A DNA stretch of 64,000 nucleotides, taken from assembly GCF_000739895.2 (NCBI RefSeq), contig NZ_BBJS01000062.1:1-64000 (forward strand), given 5' to 3'. The notes under the pieces are model-generated. The model saw only the letters and a list, made by a program, of their open reading frames with translations, did no database searches and had not been told where the DNA came from. The stretch comes from Sphingomonas paucimobilis NBRC 13935. GTDB lineage: Bacteria; Pseudomonadota; Alphaproteobacteria; Sphingomonadales; Sphingomonadaceae. Shown here piece after piece: positions 26,706 to 38,000 of the stretch. Each line of letters begins with the position of its first letter. Within the stretch, counting starts at the first letter, position 1. Position numbers and translations under genes: made by a program.

Positions 26706-29700
26706 TCACCGTATAGGTGATGTGCCTGTAACTTGAACACCTGGAATCTTCCAAGGTTCAGGAACGAAAACTTGGTTTGTTCCTGGTCCTCCCAAATATA
26801 TGCCTCCTTGATAACCAACGGGTCCTTCATATATCGTTGTACCCTTTGGAATTATCACAGTATATACATTGTCTATTGGGGATGATCCTGTATAGACACC
26901 AGTCTTTGGATCAATCCACTGCGGTTTCACTGCAGAATCGATTCGAACTTGTGCTACCGATTTTGGCGGCTCTCGAGTAAACCATTGTCCAAGAGGCTTT
27001 CCAGCCTCACCTCCGCGGTACAATACAAGGTCATCGGTAAGTGTTGTTGCATTGTAGCGGCCTCCCGCAAAGTTACTGGCCGGATTGCCGCGAAGTTGTG
27101 CGAGGGGGCCGGGATTATGGACCTGATTATATTGAAAGCGTGTGCAAGCTGCTAATCCGAGAGGATCACCCCAACGGATTGGATCATGAACATAGGCGTG
27201 GGTGCGCAGGCCCCCGTCCACGCCGATCGGGTCGGGGGACAGGTATTGGCCGGTTCCGGGGTCGTAATAGCGGTTGAGGTTATAGTGTAGCCCGCTTTCC
27301 GAATCCTCCCATTGCCCGGGAAAGCGTAGCGCGCAGGGGACGGTGTCGCCTTCCCCGCCGGCATCGCTGCCCCCGCGTTCGCGCAGCAGCGCGCGGGCGG
27401 TGCGGGTGCGGCCCCATAGCTCCGGCTCGGCGCGCCAGTGGCATTGGCCGTTCTCGCCGAACAGCGCGTGCGGCGCGCCGAGTTGGTCGGCGACGATCGG
27501 CAGCCATTGCGCCTCCGCCAGCACCGGTTCGGCATCCGATCCGGCCGGCACCAGTTCCTTGGCCAGCGGGCGCAGGCCGTCGGGTTCGAAATGCCAGCGC
27601 TCGATGGAGAGGCTCTCGTCACCCTCACCGTCGCCCGTGCGATGCCCGGAGCGATACCATGCTTCGGCCAGCGAAATGCCCTGCCAGACATAATCGACCC
27701 GCCGTGTGGCGGCACCGCCCAGCAGCGTCTTGCCCACGCGCCGACCGAAGGCGTCATAGCTGTAGCGCCAGCGCACACCGTCGGGCGTCTCCAGCTCGAC
27801 CAGCCGGTCGAATCCGTCCCAGCGATAGCGCCAGCGACGCGGGCGAAAGCCCTGCTCGGACAGGACACGCTCGACCATCCGACCGCGCGCATCGTAGCGG
27901 AAGCGGTTGGGCCCCGCCTCCACCACGCAGTCGCGCCAATAGCGGTGCTCGCCCGCCAGCCCTTCGGCCAAATTCATCAGCGCGTCGTAGCGATAGGCCT
28001 CACGCGCACCGGGCCGCTCGACGGCGACCGTCTGGTCGCGCAGGTCGTGATGGAAGCGCGTCTCGCCCCGGACGCCGCTCGCCCCTGCGTCCCTGATCCC
28101 CGCCAGTCGCCCGGCACGGTCCCAGTCATAGTGGCGCACCAACTCGCCGAGGCCGGGCGGTGTGCTCGAGAAGACCGCGACGCCGCCCGCCCGCTGTTCC
28201 GCCAGCCGCCCGGCGGGGTCATAGGCCTGGGTCAGCTGAAAGGCGGTGCGCACCCCGATCGCGGCCGCCTCGCGCAGCGTCTCCAGCCCGCTGGAGTCAT
28301 GGGCGAAGCGCAGCGCATGGCCATTGCTCTCATAGCGCCGCAGCAGCCCAGCCTCGTCAAAGCTGAGCGCGGTCTCGCCGCTGGGGCTGGTGCGCCCGAC
28401 ACAGCGCCCCGCTTCGTCATAGCGATAGGTGACGGCGATGCCGTTCTGCTCTTCGGCGACCAACCGGCCTTTGTCGTCATAGCGCAAGCCGACATCGGCG
28501 ATCACCTGCGGCACGCCATCGACCAGGTTCCAGGTCGTCGCGCCGACCAGCCGATCCACCTCGTCATAGCGGTAGGAGATCGCGTCCGCGCCCGCGATCA
28601 CCCGGGTGATGCGATCGCGGTCGTCCCATTCGAAATGCTGCTCGGCTGCGTCGGGCATCCGCTTGGCCAGAACGCGGCCCAGCGCGTCGCGCCGATAAAG
28701 CGTCTCGCGCCCGGCCCAATCTGCCTGCGCCGCCAGGCGTCCCGCCGCGTCATAGCGGAAATGCCATGCCTGCCCGGCTGCATTGGTGATCGTCGCCAGC
28801 CGCCCCGCGCCGTCATAGGTAAAGCCGGTCATGGCCCCCAACGGATCGATCGTCTGGCGCAGCGTGTCGAAGGCGCCGTGGACGAAGCGGGTCGCCTGCC
28901 CGTCGCCCCGGATGCGTGCGGCGAGCAGCCCCTCGCCGTCATAGGCGAAGCGGGTTTCGCCGCCATCGGGGGTGCGCGCCCGGCTGACCGCGCCGCGCGG
29001 ATTGTCGGCCGATCGCTCATAGGCCCAGGCGCTGGTGCGCCCGACGGGATCGGTCAATTCCAGCAACCGTCCGAACCGGTCCCAGCGATAGCGGGTGACG
29101 CGCTCGCTCGCCGAGGCGGTGGGCGGATCGTGGCGGGCGACCGGACGCCCGGCCGCGTCATTCTTGTACCGGATGACGCCACCACCGGCGACCTGCTCCT
29201 CGATCAGCGCGCCGCGTTCGTCATAGCGCGCGGTCACCTTGACCCCGTCGGCACCCACCCAGTTGATGATGTTGCCCGCCGTATCGCGGGTCCAGCGGAC
29301 CGCGCCGTCCGGCGCCGTGAAGGCGGCCAGCGCGCCCCAGCGATCATAGGCCCAGGTCACGCTGCGCCCGCTCCAGTCGGTCTGCGCGATCAGGCGGCCG
29401 TCGCCATCATAGGCGAAGCGCGTCTCGCGCCCGGCGGGGTCGATGCGTCGTTGCAGCCGCTCCAGCGCATCCCACTCGCTGACCGTGCGCGCGCCGAGCG
29501 GGTCGATCTCCTCGATGACGAGGTTGTTCGTGTCATAGCGAAAGCTGGTGACCGCGCCGGTCGCATCGACATAGCGCGACAGCCGTTCCTCGGGAAAATA
29601 GAGGAAACGATCGTTGAACATGCCGTCGCCGGTGCGCGTCGCCGTCACCCGCCCGGCCGCATCATAGGCGATCTCGACCCGGGTCGGGCCGCTATCCTGC

Positions 29701-31280
29701 CACCCGTTCAGCCAGCCTTCGGGCGAATAGCGGTAATGGAACTCGCCGGTGAAGGTGCCCAGTACATCGAGCAGATGCCCGTCCGCGTCATAATGATAGC
29801 GGACCAGCGGCTCGCGCTCGCTCTCCATCCACAGCGCGCTCAACCAGCCCTGCGGCGTGGTGTCGACGCGGAAGCGCGTGCCATCGGGAGCGCACACCCC
29901 GCGCAGCCGCCCCTCGGCATCCCGGTCGAAGACGATGCGGTTGCCGTTGCGGTCCTCGATCCCCGCCATCAGCATCAGCGCGGGATTTCGGGTCGGTGCG
30001 AAGATCAGGAATTGCTGGCTGCGGCTGTCATAGAGGCGCAGCGCCTCGCGCGGGCCGGTCAGCCGGTAATAGGGCGCTTTCAGGTGGCGCGCCTCGACAT
30101 TTGCGCCGTCACCGATCGCGAAAAGCAGCCTCTGGCCGCCGGCATCCTCTAACAGCGCGGTGCCCGCCTCGGCATCGAGTAGCAGCCGCTGCGACCAGTT
30201 GCAGATCCAGCGCGGGCCGAGCAGCCCCTCAACCCGCATTTTGCCCGGATAGGTACGTTCCAACCGGAGCGGCAGCAGCCCGGGATATTCGAAATCGACC
30301 CGCGCATCGGCATAATCGCCGGTGACGACGTCGACCGGCTCGCCGAACAGTCGGCGCAGCGGTCCGTCGAGCAGACCGCCCTGGCGAACGGCGGAGCGCA
30401 TCCCCGCCACTTCGGCCACCGACAGCAGCAGCTGCTCGGCGACCGACAATTCGGCGTCGGGCGTGCCATAGCTGCCGGTGCTGGTGTCACCGAAGATCGT
30501 CTCGCACCCCTGCTGTATCACGGCGTCGCAGGACAGCTTGTGGCCGATCCGCGCCATGGGCAGGCCGTTGATGAAGATGGTCTGGCTGCCCTCGATGATT
30601 TTGGAGGGCGGGGTGCCGGGATGCTTGGTGCAGGCGGCGGTGTCGGTGACGCGCGCGGCGTTCTTGCCCTCGAAGAAGACCGTGGGCGAACCCGAGGTGA
30701 TCGGGCCGGACAGGGTGGCGGTCTTGGACCCAGCGCCGGCGATCGCGGTGGTGACGAAGCCGCCTGCCGCGCCTGCGCCGAAGGCGACCGCCGCGCCGAC
30801 CAGCGGGGCCGCCATGCCCGCCGTACCGATGATCGCGGCCGCGCTGACCGCCACCACCGCGCCCACCACGATCCCGGCCGCGATGCCAGCGAGCAGGCCG
30901 TTGAAGGTGTTGCTGTGCGCGATCTGGTGCTCGATATGCGCGGCCTGCCGTCCCGCCGGGGCGATACGCTGCGCGCCGAACTGCTGCGCGACCCAGAAGG
31001 CGCCCTCGTCCGCATGGACCTGTTCGGCCAGCCACGCGCCCGCCATCGCCCCCGCGATCGGCGCGGCGATGCGCCCGGCGAAGCATTTCAGCGCGGTCAC
31101 CCCGCCCGAGGCACCGGCGGAATAGGCCCCCGCCGCGAAGATCCCCGCCGATGCGACATGCCCCGTCGTCGCGATCGTCGACACGGTGCCCGCATTGCTC
31201 GACGCGGCCGTCTCCTCCCGCAGCGCGCGCAGCTTGTCGTCGGCCGTCGGTTCCCGGGTGGAGGTCGCGCTGCCCGTCAC
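26706..31280 (-). CDS. PAAR-Rhs polymorphic toxin (T6SS effector) with variable C-terminal toxin
   Basis: 1,524 residues from GTG at 31280. Order: prePAAR-like and hydrophobic helices at about 35-65 and 125-185, a PAAR domain at about 190-275 (FFEGKNAARVTDTAACTKHP), then the Rhs shell with many YD repeats (RYDAAGRL, FAYDGEGLLA). The shell ends near residue 1,375 in YLSPDPIGVDGGLRTHAYVH followed by DPLGL, the autocleavage-type boundary. The last 140 or so residues are the toxin: LVLYRGGEAGKPLGQWFTRE and a later YLGGPGTNQVFVP are reminiscent of ADP-ribosyltransferase-type toxins, which is tentative. Chaperone gene upstream and immunity gene downstream complete the cassette. The toxin tip is AT-rich compared with the core. 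Confidence 0.92.
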   Translation of the reverse strand: MTGSATSTREPTADDKLRALREETAASSNAGTVSTIATTGHVASAGIFAAGAYSAGASGGVTALKCFAGRIAAPIAGAMAGAWLAEQVHADEGAFWVAQQFGAQRIAPAGRQAAHIEHQIAHSNTFNGLLAGIAAGIVVGAVVAVSAAAIIGTAGMAAPLVGAAVAFGAGAAGGFVTTAIAGAGSKTATLSGPITSGSPTVFFEGKNAARVTDTAACTKHPGTPPSKIIEGSQTIFINGLPMARIGHKLSCDAVIQQGCETIFGDTSTGSYGTPDAELSVAEQLLLSVAEVAGMRSAVRQGGLLDGPLRRLFGEPVDVVTGDYADARVDFEYPGLLPLRLERTYPGKMRVEGLLGPRWICNWSQRLLLDAEAGTALLEDAGGQRLLFAIGDGANVEARHLKAPYYRLTGPREALRLYDSRSQQFLIFAPTRNPALMLMAGIEDRNGNRIVFDRDAEGRLRGVCAPDGTRFRVDTTPQGWLSALWMESEREPLVRYHYDADGHLLDVLGTFTGEFHYRYSPEGWLNGWQDSGPTRVEIAYDAAGRVTATRTGDGMFNDRFLYFPEERLSRYVDATGAVTSFRYDTNNLVIEEIDPLGARTVSEWDALERLQRRIDPAGRETRFAYDGDGRLIAQTDWSGRSVTWAYDRWGALAAFTAPDGAVRWTRDTAGNIINWVGADGVKVTARYDERGALIEEQVAGGGVIRYKNDAAGRPVARHDPPTASASERVTRYRWDRFGRLLELTDPVGRTSAWAYERSADNPRGAVSRARTPDGGETRFAYDGEGLLAARIRGDGQATRFVHGAFDTLRQTIDPLGAMTGFTYDGAGRLATITNAAGQAWHFRYDAAGRLAAQADWAGRETLYRRDALGRVLAKRMPDAAEQHFEWDDRDRITRVIAGADAISYRYDEVDRLVGATTWNLVDGVPQVIADVGLRYDDKGRLVAEEQNGIAVTYRYDEAGRCVGRTSPSGETALSFDEAGLLRRYESNGHALRFAHDSSGLETLREAAAIGVRTAFQLTQAYDPAGRLAEQRAGGVAVFSSTPPGLGELVRHYDWDRAGRLAGIRDAGASGVRGETRFHHDLRDQTVAVERPGAREAYRYDALMNLAEGLAGEHRYWRDCVVEAGPNRFRYDARGRMVERVLSEQGFRPRRWRYRWDGFDRLVELETPDGVRWRYSYDAFGRRVGKTLLGGAATRRVDYVWQGISLAEAWYRSGHRTGDGEGDESLSIERWHFEPDGLRPLAKELVPAGSDAEPVLAEAQWLPIVADQLGAPHALFGENGQCHWRAEPELWGRTRTARALLRERGGSDAGGEGDTVPCALRFPGQWEDSESGLHYNLNRYYDPGTGQYLSPDPIGVDGGLRTHAYVHDPIRWGDPLGLAACTRFQYNQVHNPGPLAQLRGNPASNFAGGRYNATTLTDDLVLYRGGEAGKPLGQWFTREPPKSVAQVRIDSAVKPQWIDPKTGVYTGSSPIDNVYTVIIPKGTTIYEGPVGYQGGIYLGGPGTNQVFVPEPWKIPGVQVTGTSPIR

Positions 31281-31293
31281 CGGCTCGCGTCCG

Positions 31294-31719
31294 TTACGCG
31301 GTGGCGAAGGTAAAGGAGGTGATCGCCGCGACCAGCGCGTTGCGGCTTTCCGGCTCGGGCCCGCCTGGGATCGATCCGGTGAAATTCAGGATGGCATTGT
31401 CGCGGTGAAGCACCATCGCCACCACCTGATGGATCGGCTTGCCGTCGCTGCGCCAGGTCATTTCCAGGAAATGCGCCTCATGACCGTCGATCTGCCCGCC
31501 GGTGTCGGCGATCAACTCGAACCCGGCAAGCTGGGCCGCGAAGCTCTGTCGCTGCTGGATGACATAATCCTGAAAGGTCAGCCCCAATGCCAGCCGATCA
31601 CGCGCGATGACTAGGCTCGTGCCCTGCACCCGCGCGTCCTTGGGCATCAGCACATTGATGCTCTGATCCTGCCACACCGTCGGCGTGGCCAGCGATCCTT
31701 CATCAATCCGATACGCCAC
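31294..31719 (-). CDS. DUF1795/DcrB-like EagR chaperone for the Rhs effector
   Basis: 141 residues, no signal peptide. The DUF1795 pattern is clear: an N-terminal beta hairpin (YRIDEGSLATPTVWQDQSIN), LVIARDRLALGLTFQDYVIQ, a helix with RQSFAAQLAGFELIAD, and a closing helix after ESRNALVAAITSF. Eag chaperones bind and shield the N-terminal transmembrane helices of PAAR-Rhs effectors until the effector is placed on VgrG. It lies immediately upstream of the Rhs gene (13 bp), which has such helices, so the pairing is well supported by context. Confidence 0.85.
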   Translation of the reverse strand: MAYRIDEGSLATPTVWQDQSINVLMPKDARVQGTSLVIARDRLALGLTFQDYVIQQRQSFAAQLAGFELIADTGGQIDGHEAHFLEMTWRSDGKPIHQVVAMVLHRDNAILNFTGSIPGGPEPESRNALVAAITSFTFATA

Positions 31720-31990
31720 GCGTCGTTTCTCCCGCCGTCGATCGTCGCGCGTATTAGTAGCGTCTTGAACGGGCCACGCCTACCCTCTTCAAACTCCAGC
31801 ACAGTATACGGGCTTGTGTCCTAGAGATCGGTGCTTGCTTCGTTCGAGATGTCTGCCGCGAATGCGACCTGTAAAATTGGCGCAGATTTATCCTGAGTTA
31901 GATCAGCCCTCATTTTTAGCGATCGTAAAGGTGCAGAGCGACCGCCAGAACCGAACGTCGCGATATCATGATCACCGCCGGCAAAGAAAA

Positions 31991-32020
31991 GGGGCCGGGG
32001 CGGATATCCGCCCCGGCCCC
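31991..32020 (-). terminator. Intrinsic terminator of the autotransporter gene
   Basis: A perfect 30-nt palindrome with 15-bp arms (GGGGCCGGGGCGGAT and its complement) is followed on the minus strand by TTTTCTTT. It lies 26 bp beyond the autotransporter stop codon, as expected for a rho-independent terminator. The gap from here to the chaperone gene at 31719 shows nothing else. Confidence 0.85.
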
Positions 32021-32046
32021 CACGGCCCTTATTTGGATCGTATGCC

Positions 32047-35000
32047 TCAGAAGCGCAGGCGCAAGCCTGCCGCGATCGTTTCCTGATGGTCGTCGCGGCC
32101 GGTCTGGGCGCTGCCGGTCGCGTACAGGTCGACGCCGTTCGCAAAGCGATAGGCGACGCCGGCAGTCGCGGTTCCGACCAGCGGCGCGCGCTGCGCACCC
32201 AGTGCGACCAGGCCCAGCCCGCCCCCGGCATAGCCACCCAGCGCCAGGGCGCGGTTGCCCTCGATCTGGTAGCGGGCGCCCAGCGTCACGAACGGGCGGA
32301 ACGGCGCGTCCGACGTGTCGCTGCGACCCAGGGTCAGCCCGCCATCTGCGAAGCCCGCGACATGCCGGTCCTTGGCGACGCTGAGCGCGAAGGGGCTGCC
32401 CCCCGTCTCGCCCACGCCCGCGCGGGTGGTGCGCAGATAGGTCAGGCCTGCACGCGGGGTCAGCGCCCAGCCGTCCGCCATCTCGGCGGTGTAGTGGATC
32501 GACAGATCACTGGTCCAGCTGTGCAGGTCGTAGCGACCGAAGCCCGAGGCCGTGCCCGGCAGCGCCCGCGTGGTCCGGGCCTGCGCACCGTCATAGATGA
32601 CCGAGGCACCGAAGCCGAAGCCGTTCGGCATCGTATAGCGGCCATGGACGCCCGCCACCACGCCGTCCGCCTTAGTCGAGGCGGCGAGCGGGGCGATCGA
32701 CTGGCGGGTGTCGAGCCAGCCCCCGAACGCGCCGATCATCCATTGCTGGTCGCCGTAACCGACGCCGCCCAGGAAGCCATAGCCGCGCGTCTGCGCCGTG
32801 CTGGTCCCCTGCGCCCGGTCGGCGCCCAGCGTGTGCCACTGGCCCAGCGTCTGGGCGAAGGTGAACGAACCGGCCTCGCTGCGGTTGGTGGCGAAGGCGG
32901 GGCCGCGTGCCGCCTGGGTCAGGCCCAGCGCATTGTCGACGCCGATCTGCGTGGCCGAGGCATAGGCTTCGGGCGTCACCTGCGCGAAGCCCTGTGCGTT
33001 GGATGCACCCGAGGCGGTCAGCAGCGACGGCAGCGCGGCGAACAGCGTGCTGGTCGCGGGCTGCTTGGCAAGCGTGGCATTGGCATAGTCGATGCTGCGC
33101 GCGACCTGCGGGCTGAACCGCGCATCGCCCAGGAACTGGCCGAGCAGCTGGATGCGGTCGGCACGCTGGACGATGAAGCCGAACAGGTCGCTGGGCTTCT
33201 GGACGGTCGTATAGCTGCCGCTGATCCCGCCGCTGGCGACGATCAGGTCATAGGAGGTGCCGGGGCGGATCGCGCCGCTCGACACGATCTGCAGCGTCGA
33301 GCCGCTGTTGATCGTCATCGCGCCGTTGACGATCAGCTTATCCGAGACGGTCGGGGTCAGCTCGAAGTAGGACAGCGAACCGCTGTTCAGCGTGATGTTG
33401 CCGTTGACCGTCATCGTGCCCGGCGATGCGCCGGGGCTGAGGATGCCTGCGACCGTCACATTGCCGTTGACCGTGCCCGCCGAACCGAAGGTCGCACCCT
33501 GGCGGACCAGGAACTGCGTCGCGCTCATCGCCGAGCCGGCCAGGCCGACCAGTCGACCGTTCGACATGTCGACAGAGCCGAAAGCGGCATTGCCCGACAC
33601 GGTGGCATAGCCGCCGGTCATCGCCAGCGCCTCGACATTGGTGACGTTGGTGAAGGCGACCGGTGCAGCGGCCGTCCCGCCCGACAGTGCGATCGTGTCG
33701 GTGCCGGCCCCGCCATCGACCGACCCTGCGAAGGTGCCGGCGATGGTGAAGCGCTGATTGCCGCTGGTGAAGGCGACCTGACCCGCCGCCAGGCTGCTGC
33801 CCGCCGCGATGGTCAGGTCGGTGCCGGCATTGACCTGGTTATAGGCCTGGATGCCGGCCAGCGTCAGCGTGCCGGTGCCCTCGCTTGCCAGCGTCTCGAA
33901 GCCGGTCAGCGTGCCGGCCGCCAGCGTCTGGTTGCCCGCCAGCTCCAGCGTGGCGCTGTCATTGCCCGCACCGCCGGCAACCGTGCCCTGCAGGATCGAG
34001 CCCGCCGACAGGCGCAGCGCATCGTTGCCTGCACCCAGATCGATGACCCCGGCCAGCGTCGCGCCCTTGGCGATGATCAGCGACGTGTCGCCGTCACCAA
34101 AGCCCAGCGATGCGCCGTTCGAGCCGAGGACGCCGGTGACGGTCAACGCCTTGCCGGTCAACGACACATTCTCGAAGCCCGTCGCCAGCCCGCTCAGTAC
34201 CACCGGCGCATTGGCGGTGAAGGCGAGCGTATCGGTGCCCGTGCCCCCGTCATAGCGGCCCGCCGCATTGGTCGTGCCCAGCGCCAGCAGGTCGTTGCCT
34301 GCGCCCATCGCGACGCTGGCGATGTCACCATCGACGCGCAGCTGCTCGGCCGCGTCCGATCCGGTGACCGCACCGATACGGTTGCCCGCCAGCGCCACGT
34401 TCAGCCCGGTGCCCGTGAGGGCCACCGTGTCGAAGCTCTGGTCGAGCGTCAGCGACAGCGCGCCCGAACCGGTCACCGCCAGCTGCTGGAAGTTGCTGCG
34501 CTGGCCCAGACCGGTGCGATCACCGCTGAGCAGCGCGGTATAGAGGTTGGTCCCCGCACCGCCATCGACGCCGCCTGCGACGCGCGAGCCGGCCATCTCG
34601 ACGAAGCTGTCATCGCCATCGCCCAAGGACACCGTGCCCTGGACCAGCCCGGCATTGACGAAGCGGTCGTTACCGCCGCCCAGCGCGACCGCGCCGGCGA
34701 TGGTGCCGTTATTGGTCACCGTCTCGGTCGCGTCGGTGCCGGTGATGGTGGTGGCGCCGGTGCTGGCAAGCGTCTGGCCCGCCGCGACCGTCACCGATCC
34801 GCCTGCGACCCCGATCGTGTCGAAACGGAAGGCACCGGCATAGGTGACATTGCCCTGCCCGACCTGATTGAAGCGTTCGAAATTGACGAACTGGTCACCA
34901 TTGACCGTGCCGCCCCCGGTCGCATCGACGATCAGGCTGTCAGTGCCCGTGCCGCCATCGACCGTGCCGGTCAGCGTGGCGTTGGCACGGTGGAGGAAGG

Positions 35001-38000
35001 TGTCGTCGCCGGCGCCGAGGAAGACATTGCCTTGGATCTGGCCGTAATTCTCGATTCGGTCATTGCCAGCGCCGAGTGAGATCGAACCGATGATGGTTCC
35101 AGTGTTGACGATGTGGTTGCTGGCCGATCCGATCGTCTGGATCGCACCCGCGATAGTGGTGCCGTTCTGGCGCGCTAGGGTGTCGTTCGACGCCAGCGTC
35201 GTCCCCGCCCCGCCCCGGATCGTGCCGGCATTGGTCAGGTCGAGCGCCACGCCATCGGCCAGAACCGCGACCGACTTGGTGCCGGTCGCCTCGATCACGC
35301 CGGTCACGCTGTTGACGACCGTCGCTGCGGCGGTAGCCTTGCCATAGAGCGACACACCGGTGGCGATGATGGTGGTGGGCGCGTCGCGGTCCAGCGGCAC
35401 GCTTGCACCGGCATAAGGATCGACGATCGTCCGGCCGCCGGCATTGGCGCGGATCGTGCCGCTGTTGGTGATCGCGAAGCTCTGAACGGTGGTGCTGGCG
35501 GGGTTGCCGACGAAATTGGCGCTGACGCCGTCACCGGAAACACCGCTGGCCTCGATCGTACCGCTGTTGGTCAGCGTGATGGACCCGGCCATGTCGCGGG
35601 AATCGTTGATCGTCAGCAGGGCGGCGGCTTGCCCGTACCCGCTCGCGTTGATCGACCCACTATTGGTGACGGCGATGCCCATCCCCTGGGCCGTCTCGGG
35701 CAGCGTCGTGTCGTAATAGGTATAGTTGCTGGCATAGGCGTTGACGCCCTGCGTGACCGTGCCGCTATTGTCGAACTGGATCGACCCGCCCACGCCCCGC
35801 TCGTCGTTGATCGTCAGCTGGACGCCCGATCGCCGGTCGGAGGTGGTGGCGATGGTGCCGGTGTTGGTCAGCGAGACCTTCAGCGGCTGTGGGGCATCCG
35901 GGGTGGTGATGCCATAAGAGTTGTAATTCCCGGCAAAGGCGCTCAGCCCCTGAGCGACCGTGCCGCTATTGGTGGCAGTGATCGTCCCCGCATTGACCGA
36001 CAGGTTGACGCTGGAATAGCTGCTGTCGTTCAGGATCGTACCCGAGTTGGTGAAGGTCGTCGCACCGGTGCCGTAGAGCGACACCGCTGTCCGCTTCGAA
36101 GCGGCGTCACCGATCGTGCCGCTGTTGGTGAAGCTCGAAACCTGGCCCGAGACGCTGCCCTTGACGATCGCCTGGTTGGTCAGCGCGGCAAGCACGGTCG
36201 CCTGTTGCGGCTGCGGATAGTAATAATAGCTGTTGCCGATGGTTAGGTCGCCATCGACATTGGCGGTGTTGACCACCTGGCCGTCGCCCAGCACGCCGAG
36301 CGAGGTCAGCGCGGTGCTCGCGCCGATGGTCACGACGGTGTCGGCGCCGATCGCCTGGACATCCTCGCGTTCGAAATTGACGGCGGTCAGGCTGCCCAGC
36401 GTCGCGGTGCCCGACTTGGTGAAGGCGCGGCGATAGGTGTCGGTGCCGGCGCCCCCGTCGATCGTGCCGGTCACGCCGGTCTGGCCGTCCATCTCGACGA
36501 ACACGTCGCTGCCGTCGCCGAAGCGCAGGTTGCCGGTCAGCGTGCCGCCACTATTGGTATAGATGGCGCTGTTGTAGGAGCGACCGCCAAAGCTGGCATA
36601 GCCCAAGTCGACGTCGCCGGTGATCGTGCCCGCATTGCTGAGTTGCCCCCCGCCGAGCCGGATGGCGTTCTGCCCGGTCGCACCCGCGATCGTACCCCCG
36701 GTTAGATTGCGGATCACTGTGCCATAGCTGTAATTCTGGCTGATCGCGATGCCGCCGGTGCTGGCGATGCGGCCGCTATTGTCGATCGTGCCGCTCGAAT
36801 AATCCATGACGATGGCGTTGCCCGCGACCTCGATCGTCCCGCTGTTCACCAGCGAGGTGAAGCCCGAGATCCCGGTTGCGGCCCGCCCGCCCGCCGCCTG
36901 GACGATGCGGCCGGTGTTGGTGACGGCCCGGGCGGATTGGATACCGGTCGCGCCGTTCAGCGTGATCGTGCCATCATTGACCACGGTCTTGCCGCCCGAG
37001 ATCGCGGCGAGCGTGTAGTAATTGTTCGATCGCGTGTCGGCGACGCTGATCGTGCCCGCATTGGTGAAGCTGTCGTCGCTGCCCAGCGAGACGGCATAGG
37101 CGCTGTAGACATCGGTGCTCGACACCGCGAGCGACAGCGCGCCGCGGCTGGTGACGGTCAGCGCGTTGGCGGCATAGGTTTCGCCCGGCGCAACGCTGCG
37201 GGTGGTCAGCTGGATAACCGAACCGGCGGTGCTGGCGATGTCGGCGGTCAGGTCGACCGTCCCCTGCCCCGACAGATAGAGCGGCCGGGTCGAAGCCGCG
37301 CCGGTCAGCGTCAGCGCCGCCTTGTCGAACAGTTCGTAACCGACAGTGGTGAACATGGCTGCGGTCGGCAGCGTCGCGGTGGTGTCGGTACGCACGCGCA
37401 GGCGCAGGCCCGCATTGGTACCCGACACCGTACCGGTAATGCCGGCGAATCGGTTGCCGGTAGTGCCTGTCGCCTCAGCGATCAGCAGATCGCCACTGGT
37501 CAGCGTCAGGTTGCCGTTCAGGACGCCGCCCGCCAGCGCGTAATAGGCGTTGTTGTTACCGTAATAGCTGCTCGACGAGGACGAGCCGAAGCTCACGTCG
37601 CCGTTGATCGTGCCCGCATTGGCGATGCGCGCGTTGAACACACTGAAATTGCCGTTTGGCGCGATACCGCGCGTACCCCCGGTGATGACGCCGCCTGCCG
37701 CGTTGGTGAGCGAGCCATAATAATCGATGAACACGCCGGTGCCGGTTGCGGTAATCGTGCCGCTGTTGGTCAGGCTGCTCGACAGCTGGAGGCCTGCGCT
37801 CGCGCCCTCGATCCGACCGCTATTGGTCCAGGTCGACCCCGATGAACCCGACAGGATCGCGCCGATCCCGCCGGTCGAGCGGATCGTGCCCGAATTGGTG
37901 AAGTTCGGCCCGAACAGCGAAACTGCGGTCCCGGTCGCGGTGATCGTGCCCGAATTGACGAACGCCCCTTGCGTGCTGAACGAGACGCCGTTCTGACTGG

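Noticed and set aside
27438..30152. Long open frame (904 codons) opposite the Rhs gene
   Set aside because: Antisense shadow of the YD-repeat region; no domain, no ribosome site.
33561..33580. TGTCGACA copy inside the autotransporter gene
   Set aside because: Lies in repeat-coding sequence (GSVDMSNG) without flanking arms; probably chance.
32086..35079. Long open frame (997 codons) on the plus strand opposite the autotransporter
   Set aside because: It is antisense to a repetitive GC-rich gene with clear signal peptide and barrel; its product is Arg/Gly/Asp-rich without domains. A shadow frame.
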